A stretch of 5,879 nucleotides of DNA from an uncultured Eubacteriales bacterium (GTDB lineage: Bacteria; Bacillota; Clostridia; Lachnospirales; Anaerotignaceae). Numbering within the stretch: the first letter of the stretch is position 1; every line of letters begins with the position of its first letter. The position numbers were made by a program, and so were the translations under genes. Below, one piece after another: positions 1-5,091 of this stretch. The notes under the pieces are model-generated. The model saw nothing but the letters and a program-made list of their open reading frames with translations, was not told where the DNA came from and did not search any database. The stretch spans positions 1-5,879 of the forward strand of contig URLB01000118.1 in assembly GCA_900548595.1 (NCBI GenBank), written 5' to 3'.

Positions 1-210
1 GTTCCGGCACATTTAAGAGATTCTCATTACAGTGGCGCTTCCGAATTAGAACACGGAGTAGGATATAAATATGCTCATAATTATCCAGGTCATTATGTCA
101 GACAGCAGTATCTTCCCGATGAACTTTTAGGCAAAATCTATTATGAACCGTCTGAAAACGGAGTGGAGAAAAGAATAAGCGAGTCTTTACGCAGACTTAG
201 GGGAAAGTAA
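1..210 (+). CDS. rarA: Replication-associated recombination protein A, C-terminal end (partial)
   Basis: This is the last 69 codons of a gene that begins before the window; it is read in frame 1 and ends with TAA at 208-210. The product is the conserved tail of RarA (MgsA), a cytoplasmic AAA+ ATPase related to clamp loaders that acts at stalled replication forks. The tail shows the family's characteristic run: VPAHLRDSHYSGA near the start, then HGVGYKYAHNYPGHYV, QQYLPDELLGK and YYEPSENG, ending in a basic RLRGK. This part belongs to the C-terminal oligomerisation region, so the ATPase motifs are not visible here. No convincing terminator lies directly after the stop codon; the nearest candidate hairpin is at 342-396. 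Identification rests on recognition of the conserved tail and is strong, although only about one sixth of the protein is seen. Confidence 0.9.
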   Translation, partial: VPAHLRDSHYSGASELEHGVGYKYAHNYPGHYVRQQYLPDELLGKIYYEPSENGVEKRISESLRRLRGK

Positions 211-258
211 ATATGGAAGAATATAAAAACGTATAGGGATACATGTAAAAAAATAATG

Positions 259-287
259 TTGACTTTTAGTATTTATTTTGTTAAAGT
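259..287 (+). promoter_or_regulatory. Candidate sigma-A promoter for the methyltransferase/FmdE/ABC operon
   Basis: A TTGACT hexamer at 259-264 matches the -35 consensus at five of six bases. It is followed after 17 bp by TAAAGT at 282-287, which matches the -10 consensus at four of six. Transcription would start near 294 and give a 5' leader of about 125 nt before the methyltransferase start codon. The region is very AT-rich, so chance matches are likely. It is nevertheless the best promoter-like pair between rarA and the operon. Confidence 0.5.
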
Positions 288-299
288 AAAAAAGAATTT

Positions 300-316
300 A
301 TGAACATGAAGTTCAT
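300..316 (+). promoter_or_regulatory. 17-bp dyad: possible operator or leader hairpin
   Basis: ATGAAC (300-305) and GTTCAT (311-316) are perfect inverted repeats separated by the 5-nt spacer ATGAA. The dyad falls just downstream of the predicted transcription start. It could be an operator for a dimeric repressor, or it could fold in RNA as a 6-bp hairpin. It does not resemble a Fur, DtxR or ModE box that I recognise. The dyad is seen directly; its function is inferred. Confidence 0.4.
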
Positions 317-341
317 TTTATATTGAAATTTTGTTTGTAAT

Positions 342-396
342 AAAGCCATGAAGGCAATACTGTCAAGAATGACAGTCTTGTTTTTGTGGCTTTTTT
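342..396 (+). terminator. Hairpin with T-tract: rarA terminator or leader attenuator
   Basis: An inner hairpin ACTGTCA (359-365), loop AGAA, TGACAGT (370-376) is perfect over 7 bp and is followed by the T-rich stretch 377-385. It is nested in an outer arm, AAAGCCA (342-348) with TGGCTTT (387-393), which runs into a six-T tract at 391-396. Both layers look like intrinsic terminators. The structure lies downstream of the candidate promoter and only 10 nt before the Shine-Dalgarno sequence of the first operon gene. It may therefore be the late terminator of rarA, or an attenuator or riboswitch expression platform for the operon. GCC at 345-347 can instead pair with GGC at 353-355, which would break the outer arm and offers a possible switching mechanism. 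Confidence 0.6.
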
Positions 397-418
397 ATTA
401 TGTCTGAAGGAGGAAAGC

Positions 419-1210
419 ATGGATTTAGAAGAAAAGAAAAGACTTAAAGATTTTTGGAACCACATGGCTGAAAATTTTGCCGAATATGAAATACCTACAC
501 CGTATAATAATGCATTTATGAAACTGCTTTATATTAAAGGCATATTGGAATGCGGAGGAAGTGCGCTTGATATAGGCTGTGGCACCGGTAAATATTCACT
601 GACGCTTTCAAAATATTTCAATGAAATTATTGGAACGGATATTTCGGAAGAAATGATAAAATATGCAAACTACAGAAAAGAAAAAGAGGATATTAAAAAT
701 GTAAAATTCGACTGTATATCGTGGCAGGATTTGGAAACTGAAAAGATTGGTTGGAATAATAAATACAATTTTGTCTTTGCTCACATGACGCCTGCCGTAA
801 ACAGCGAGGCAACACTGCAAAAATTAAGATTTGTTTCAAAAAAATGGTGCGCTGTTACAAAATCCGTATACAGAAAAAATGAAATAGCCGATAAGGTAAA
901 TGAAATATGCGGTATTACTTCAAACGGGTACGGAGAGGAGGAACTTTTAAATTTACTGCGTATATTATGGAAAGACGGCATAAAACCCGAGATTTATTAT
1001 GAGACTGAGGTATGGGAAAATAAGTTGAAAACAGAAAAAGCAACTGAATCATACATAAAAAGAATGTCTGTTAAAAAACAAATTTCCGATGAAGCAAAAA
1101 TGGGAATACAAAATTATTTTAATTCAATTTCAAAAGACGGTATAGTAAATGAAAAGACAGACGTAATTATATGCACGGTTTACTGGAAAGAGAATAAGGA
1201 GGAAAAATAA
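419..1210 (+). CDS. Class I SAM-dependent methyltransferase, first gene of the metal-transport operon
   Basis: The gene encodes 263 residues. The start at ATG 419 is chosen because AAGGAGG at 407-413 sits five bases upstream; an in-frame GTG at 386 lies inside the terminator-like hairpin and lacks a binding site. The Rossmann-fold SAM site is clear: motif I LDIGCGTG at residues 50-57, the acidic residue D74 (in GTDIS) expected to bind the SAM ribose, and a later WQD at 102-104. The segment FVFAHMTPAVNS at about 118-129 takes the place of the catalytic-loop region, and no NPPY motif of DNA or N5-glutamine methyltransferases is present. The family mostly methylates small molecules or cofactors, but the substrate cannot be told. 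Its stop overlaps the FmdE start by one base, so the two are translationally coupled. By context it may modify a metal-binding ligand; this is inference. Confidence 0.88.
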   Translation: MDLEEKKRLKDFWNHMAENFAEYEIPTPYNNAFMKLLYIKGILECGGSALDIGCGTGKYSLTLSKYFNEIIGTDISEEMIKYANYRKEKEDIKNVKFDCISWQDLETEKIGWNNKYNFVFAHMTPAVNSEATLQKLRFVSKKWCAVTKSVYRKNEIADKVNEICGITSNGYGEEELLNLLRILWKDGIKPEIYYETEVWENKLKTEKATESYIKRMSVKKQISDEAKMGIQNYFNSISKDGIVNEKTDVIICTVYWKENKEEK

Positions 1211-1734
1211 TGAATATTGACTTATGGAAAAAATGTGTTGAATTTCACGGACACGAATGCCCCGGACTGGCTATAGGATACAGAGCTGCCGTTGCGGCGT
1301 CTGAATATTTGGAAATCGGCAAAAGTGATGATGAGGATATTGTTTGCATTACGGAAAACGACGCATGCGGGGTTGATGCAGTGCAACGGATATTAAGCTG
1401 TACAATAGGAAAAGGAAACCTTATATACAGAGGAACAGGCAAAATGGCATTCAGCTTTTTTGATAGAAACAGTGGGAAAAAAGTAAGATTTTGCCTTAAG
1501 GCCTTTAAAGAACCTATGGATAGAGATGAAAGACAAAAATACATATTGGATGCGCCGTTTGAAGAAATATTTTCCGTTGGAATTCCGAAATACGATTTGC
1601 CGGAAAGAGCAAGAATATTCAACAGCATAAAATGCGAAATATGCGGTGAAAATGCGCCTGAACATAAAATAAGATTGATGGACGGAAAAAAGGTATGTCT
1701 TGATTGTTTTAAAGATTATAGCAGAGAATGGTGA
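1210..1734 (+). CDS. FmdE-family protein with C-terminal Cys4 zinc finger
   Basis: This 174-residue protein belongs to the FmdE family, named after a subunit encoded with molybdenum formylmethanofuran dehydrogenase in methanogens but widespread in other anaerobes. The core domain (about residues 1-125) carries the hallmark FHGHECPGLAIGYRAA at 12-27, with H13, H15 and C17 as likely metal ligands. ENDACGVDAVQ follows at 49-59 and then an ILSCTIGKGNL segment at 61-71. The C-terminal part has CEIC at 142-145 and CLDC at 163-166, a CxxC-x17-CxxC arrangement matching the treble-clef zinc finger known in the longer family members. ATG at 1210 overlaps the upstream TAA by one base and has AAGGAGG at 1196-1202, seven bases upstream. 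The biochemical role of FmdE outside methanogens is not established. Placed before a metal-chelate importer, it may handle the imported metal, but that is inference. Confidence 0.92.
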   Translation: MNIDLWKKCVEFHGHECPGLAIGYRAAVAASEYLEIGKSDDEDIVCITENDACGVDAVQRILSCTIGKGNLIYRGTGKMAFSFFDRNSGKKVRFCLKAFKEPMDRDERQKYILDAPFEEIFSVGIPKYDLPERARIFNSIKCEICGENAPEHKIRLMDGKKVCLDCFKDYSREW

Positions 1735-1751
1735 TAAAAGGAGAATAAAAA

Positions 1752-2873
1752 ATGAAGAAAAAAATATTGCTGATAGCTGTCATAATGGCTGCTGTTTTTA
1801 CAGGCTGTTCGGAAAAAACAGAAGATAAAGAAACTAACGGCGAAAATAATACTACTGAAACAGTTGCCGTAACGGATTTACTCGGAAGAGAAGTAGAAGT
1901 TCCTGACGATGTAGAAAGCGTAATAGCTTTGGGGGCCGGAGGACTGCGGATGTTATGCTATGCCGACGCTCAGGATATGGTTATCGGAGTCGAAAAAGGC
2001 GAGCATGAAAAAACTTTGGCAAAATGCTATAACTATGTTTACAATGATATATTCAAAGAATTGCCTGTTGTAGGTACCGGAGGCAGCGGAAGCTATGAGG
2101 CTTATGAAGAGGAAATACTTAAACTGGCGCCGGATGTTATATTTGCATCATACCCGGAAGATTTGGCAGATGATCTTCAGAGTAAAACAGGCATACCTGT
2201 TGTTGTAGTTACATATGACGGCGGTATGTTTGATGAAAAATTATATAAATCTATGGAACTGATAGGACAGATACTTGATAAAGAAGAAAGATGTTCTGAG
2301 GTTGTAAATTCTCTTAAAGAATGGCAGACAGATCTTAGCAGCAGAACGAGCGATATACTGGAAGAGAGTAAACCGAGAGTATTTACAGGCGCATGTTCAT
2401 TTAAAGGAGGACACGGTATTGAGGGAACATATACTAATTTTCCTCCGTTTACTGCAATAGGAGCCTTAAATGTTGCTGATGAACTGAGTGATAAGGTAGG
2501 AGGGGTTATAGTTGACCTTGAACAGATAGCCGTATGGGATCCGGAGTATATTTTTCTTGATCCTAATAATATGCAGCTTGTAAATGATGATTATGCAGTC
2601 AACAGTGATTTTTATGATTCGTTAAGTGCGGTTAAAAACGGTAATGTATATACACAGGTTGCATATAACTGGTATACAACAAATGTGGAAACGGCTGTGG
2701 TAGATGCATATTATGCCGGAAAAATAATATTCCCCAATGCTTTTGATGATATAGATATAGAAAATCTTGCTGTTGATGTATATACAACTCTTTTGGGAGA
2801 AGATGCAGAAGGATATTATGATGAACTTGTTAAAGGCGGTCTCGGATGGCAGCAGATTAAAATCGGTGAGTAA
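1752..2873 (+). CDS. Metal-chelate ABC transporter substrate-binding lipoprotein (FecB/BtuF-like)
   Basis: The 373-residue protein starts with a lipoprotein signal peptide: KKK, a hydrophobic stretch to residue 18, and a lipobox VFTGC with C19 as the lipidated cysteine. A Ser/Thr/Glu/Asn-rich tether follows to about residue 38. The mature part is a class III periplasmic-type binding fold: TDLLGREVEVPDDVESVIALG (41-61) opens the N-lobe, and EEEILKLAPDVIFAS (119-133) is the typical N-lobe motif. YNWYTTNVETAVVDAYYAGK (305-324) and the following FPNAFDDIDIENLA are characteristic of the HemV/MolA-like subgroup. It would capture a metal complex at the outer face of the membrane and deliver it to the permease encoded next. 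AAAGGAG at 1737-1743 precedes the ATG. The 17-nt gap from fmdE is the widest in the operon. The ligand may be a siderophore, haem, corrinoid or oxyanion; sequence alone does not decide. Confidence 0.9.
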   Translation: MKKKILLIAVIMAAVFTGCSEKTEDKETNGENNTTETVAVTDLLGREVEVPDDVESVIALGAGGLRMLCYADAQDMVIGVEKGEHEKTLAKCYNYVYNDIFKELPVVGTGGSGSYEAYEEEILKLAPDVIFASYPEDLADDLQSKTGIPVVVVTYDGGMFDEKLYKSMELIGQILDKEERCSEVVNSLKEWQTDLSSRTSDILEESKPRVFTGACSFKGGHGIEGTYTNFPPFTAIGALNVADELSDKVGGVIVDLEQIAVWDPEYIFLDPNNMQLVNDDYAVNSDFYDSLSAVKNGNVYTQVAYNWYTTNVETAVVDAYYAGKIIFPNAFDDIDIENLAVDVYTTLLGEDAEGYYDELVKGGLGWQQIKIGE

Positions 2874-2875
2874 TT

Positions 2876-3958
2876 ATGGAAACATTAGAAGGAAGAAATC
2901 AAAATATCAGCCATGAATATATAAAATATGTAAGACATAAAAAAATGCTGATTTTGATATTGTTTATTTTATGTATTGCCGTAGGGCTTTATGCTTTATG
3001 CTCCGGCTCGTCGGGATTAAGTTTGGCTCAGGTAATAAACTGTCTTTTGGGAAACGGAGACAAAATGTCAGAATCGATAGTATTCAATATAAGACTTCCG
3101 AGAATCGCTACAGCTATAGTTGCGGGAATACTTCTGGCAATGGCAGGAAGCGTAATGCAGAGCGTCTTAAGAAATCCGCTTGCATCATCATCAACACTCG
3201 GTATTTCACACGGAGCTTCGTTTGGAGCCACTGTTGGAATAATATGTTTTGGGGCAGGCATACAGGGCACAACATCTTCTGCCAGCGCTGTTACCATATA
3301 TAATCCTGTAGTCGTTGTTATATGTGCGTTTGTCGGAGGAATACTTTCAGCGTTAATTATATTATGCTTATCAAAATATAAGTCTATGAAGCCGAGTTCC
3401 ATGGTGCTTGTCGGAGTTGCTCTTAGCTCTCTTTTCAGCGGAGGAACAACGCTTATACAGTATTTTGCCGATGATGTTCAGGTGGCTGCGGTAGTATTTT
3501 GGTCTTTTGGAGATTTAGGTAGATCGGGATGGAAAGAAATAGGCATAATGGCTGTTGCTGCATTCATACTGTTTGTATTTTTTATATTAAACAGGTGGAA
3601 TTATAATGCTATGTCAAGCGGAGCGGAAACTGCAAGAAGCCTCGGAGTAAATGTAGATAAAGTAATGATAATAAGTATGTTCGCTGCTGCTCTGGCTTCA
3701 TCTGTAGCGGTTGCCTTTGTGGGAATTATAAACTTCGTAGGACTTATCGCTCCTCATATGATACGTAGATTTATAGGAAATGACTATAGATACTTACTTC
3801 CGGCATCAGCGCTTACGGGAGCGTTGATATTACTTATAAGCGATACTTTCGGAAGGCTTATAGCAGCGCCGGTAATACTCCCTATAGGAGCAATAACATC
3901 GTTTTTGGGAGCGCCTGTATTCATATATCTTCTCTTTAAAGGAGCTGGCATAAAATGA
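2876..3958 (+). CDS. FecCD/BtuC-type ABC transporter permease
   Basis: This 360-residue integral membrane protein belongs to the FecCD/BtuC family, which forms the homodimeric channel of type II importers for iron chelates, cobalamin and related cargo. A hydrophilic N-terminus of about 23 residues precedes the first membrane segment (24-43). Further hydrophobic segments are near 77-94, 114-126, 144-165, 175-197, 221-239, 262-293, 307-322 and 331-354, close to the family's usual ten helices. Hallmarks are RLPR at 73-76, QSVLRNPLASSSTLGIS at 95-111, GAETARSLGV at 249-258 in the cytoplasmic loop that docks on the ATPase, and VGLIAPHMIRRFIGND at 288-303. ATG 2876 is only two bases past the upstream stop, with GGTGAG at 2865-2870 as binding site, so translation probably depends on the gene before it. 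The length is slightly above the usual 330-350 because of the N-terminal extension. Confidence 0.95.
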   Translation: METLEGRNQNISHEYIKYVRHKKMLILILFILCIAVGLYALCSGSSGLSLAQVINCLLGNGDKMSESIVFNIRLPRIATAIVAGILLAMAGSVMQSVLRNPLASSSTLGISHGASFGATVGIICFGAGIQGTTSSASAVTIYNPVVVVICAFVGGILSALIILCLSKYKSMKPSSMVLVGVALSSLFSGGTTLIQYFADDVQVAAVVFWSFGDLGRSGWKEIGIMAVAAFILFVFFILNRWNYNAMSSGAETARSLGVNVDKVMIISMFAAALASSVAVAFVGIINFVGLIAPHMIRRFIGNDYRYLLPASALTGALILLISDTFGRLIAAPVILPIGAITSFLGAPVFIYLLFKGAGIK

Positions 3959-4725
3959 TAGAGATAAAATCGTTATCGTTTTCTTATGGAGACAAGAAAG
4001 TGATAGATGACATTTCATTTGACATTGAAAAGGGTCTCAGTCTTGCTGTTTTGGGAAATAACGGTGCAGGAAAAAGCACAATGATAAAATGCATTAATAA
4101 AATACTGAAGCCGAAAGAAGGATATGTTTATGTTGACGGAAAAAATATATCTGAAATGGATATGAACCTTATGGCAAGGCAGGTTGCGTATGTTGCTCAA
4201 AAAAACGAAAGTTCGGGCTGCACGGTATATGACGCTGTTCTTTTAGGAAGAAAGCCTTATATAAAATGGGACGTTGCAGAAAAAGACCACGAAATAGTAA
4301 GGCGTTCTATTGAAATAATGGGTCTACAGGGCTTTGAAATGAGATACATAGACGAACTTAGCGGAGGGGAATTACAAAAAGTAATGATAGCGAGAGCGCT
4401 TGCCCAAGAGCCTAAGCTGTTACTTCTTGACGAGCCGACCAGTTCCCTTGATCCAAGAAATCAATACAGTGTGATGAGACAGGTGTGTAGAATAAGCAAA
4501 GAAGAAAAAATTGCGGTTATAGTGATTATACATGACCTTAATTTGGCAATGAGATACTGCGACAGATTTTTATTTCTGAAAGATGGAAAAATTTTCGCCT
4601 ACGGCGGTAAAGAGATTATGACAAAAGAATGTCTGGAGTCTGTCTATGAAATGGCTTTTGACATAATAGATTATAACGGAACAAAGATTTCCGTACCGTG
4701 TCCGGCAGATATTGTGTGGAATTAG
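3955..4725 (+). CDS. FecE/BtuD-type ABC transporter ATP-binding protein
   Basis: The 256-residue ATPase completes the importer and would bind as a dimer to the cytoplasmic loops of the permease. All nucleotide-binding motifs are intact: Walker A GNNGAGKST at 34-42, Q-loop at Q82, signature LSGGE at 135-139, Walker B LLLLDEP at 155-161 with catalytic E160, D-loop SSLD at 163-166 and switch histidine H193. GRKPYIKWDV at 98-107, just after the Q-loop, is typical of the metal-chelate branch of the family. The ATG overlaps the permease stop by four bases (ATGA), with AAAGGAG at 3938-3944, indicating coupled translation and matched stoichiometry. It is the last gene of the operon. Only a weak AT-rich inverted repeat follows before the thrS promoter. 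Confidence 0.95.
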   Translation: MIEIKSLSFSYGDKKVIDDISFDIEKGLSLAVLGNNGAGKSTMIKCINKILKPKEGYVYVDGKNISEMDMNLMARQVAYVAQKNESSGCTVYDAVLLGRKPYIKWDVAEKDHEIVRRSIEIMGLQGFEMRYIDELSGGELQKVMIARALAQEPKLLLLDEPTSSLDPRNQYSVMRQVCRISKEEKIAVIVIIHDLNLAMRYCDRFLFLKDGKIFAYGGKEIMTKECLESVYEMAFDIIDYNGTKISVPCPADIVWN

Positions 4726-4726
4726 A

Positions 4727-4762
4727 AATAATCTAATATAAAAATATATAAGTTGGATTATT
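4727..4762 (+). terminator. AT-rich inverted repeat after the ABC operon, possible weak terminator
   Basis: AATAATCTAA (4727-4736) can pair with TTGGATTATT (4753-4762) over ten positions, one of them G-T, around a 16-nt AT-rich loop. It begins two bases past the ATPase stop codon, where an operon terminator is expected. The stem is almost entirely A-T, the loop is large and no clean T-tract follows, so termination would be inefficient. It may be only a fortuitous repeat in AT-rich DNA. Confidence 0.3.
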
Positions 4763-4769
4763 AAAATCG

Positions 4770-4797
4770 TTGACATCGAAAAAAGGTGTGCTATAAT
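4770..4797 (+). promoter_or_regulatory. Strong sigma-A promoter of thrS
   Basis: TTGACA (4770-4775) and TATAAT (4792-4797) are both perfect consensus hexamers, separated by 16 bp. TG at 4789-4790 adds an extended -10 element. Transcription should start near 4804, just upstream of the T-box leader. A strong constitutive promoter fits a gene whose output is set afterwards by attenuation. Confidence 0.9.
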
Positions 4798-4803
4798 ATC
4801 AAT

Positions 4804-5032
4804 TATTAAAGCGTTGATGAGACGAGTAGATTGTAATTAAGTTTTTACAGAGAGCAGTGTCATTGGCTGTGAGCACTGCAAAACATTACTTTTGAAAACT
4901 ACCTCGGAGTGGCCCCAATCCGGCACGTTGATTACGTTATAATCGTTTAATTAAGTGGTTTTTACAGCAATTAGGGTGGAACCGCGGGAGAATACTCTCG
5001 TCCCTTTATATTTTAAGGGACGGGATTTTTTT
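4804..5032 (+). promoter_or_regulatory. Threonine T-box leader (tRNA-Thr-sensing riboswitch) of thrS
   Basis: The leader binds tRNA-Thr and ends transcription unless the tRNA is uncharged. Stem I elements are visible in order. A kink-turn side TGATGA is at 4815-4820. CGAG (4823-4826) can pair with CTCG (4903-4906) below the specifier loop. The AGAGAG element is at 4849-4854. A distal helix pairs GCAGTG (4854-4859) with CACTGC (4874-4879), and the GNUG motif GCTG is at 4866-4869 in its loop. GAA at 4894-4896 is followed by the adjacent Thr codons ACT (4898-4900) and ACC (4901-4903), one of which is the specifier. A hairpin at 4930-4944 may be stem III. The conserved T-box core AGGGTGGAACCGCGGG is at 4973-4988, with TGGA (4977-4980) expected to pair with the tRNA acceptor end. 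The specifier and the downstream gene agree on threonine. Confidence 0.96.
4996..5032 (+). terminator. Rho-independent terminator of the thrS T-box
   Basis: CGTCCCTT (4999-5006) pairs perfectly with AAGGGACG (5015-5022), and the stem can extend by three more pairs to 4996/5025, one of them T-G. The loop is TATATTTT and the run of seven T at 5026-5032 follows. The CCCT at 5002-5005 can instead pair with AGGG at 4973-4976 of the T-box core, forming the competing antiterminator that uncharged tRNA-Thr stabilises. Confidence 0.95.
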
Positions 5033-5091
5033 ATTTGTTTTAACGTTCCTTATTGAATTGATTTTATTTTGATTTGAAAGGGGAAATTAAC

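Noticed and set aside
300..326. An 8-codon open frame (MNMKFILY) overlapping the 17-bp dyad
   Set aside because: No Shine-Dalgarno sequence precedes it and it would begin within a few bases of the predicted transcription start; most likely fortuitous.
348..407. A 19-codon open frame (MKAILSRMTVL... ending at TGA 405-407) crossing the terminator hairpin, a possible leader peptide
   Set aside because: It has no convincing ribosome binding site. Its hydrophobic tail is what any reading of the T-rich tract would give, and it lacks a run of regulatory codons. Its stop overlapping the Shine-Dalgarno sequence of the next gene is suggestive but not enough.
386..418. Alternative GTG start extending the methyltransferase by 11 residues
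   Set aside because: The extension lies inside the terminator-like T-tract and has no binding site, whereas ATG 419 has an ideal AAGGAGG at the right distance.
1245..1665. Long minus-strand open frames across fmdE
   Set aside because: They are antisense to a gene with clear family motifs, show no recognisable protein features and lack binding sites; they reflect codon bias of the + strand gene.
4947..4954. 8-bp palindrome TTAATTAA as a possible protein-binding site
   Set aside because: It lies inside the T-box leader between stem III and the T-box core, and short A/T palindromes are common in such AT-rich DNA.
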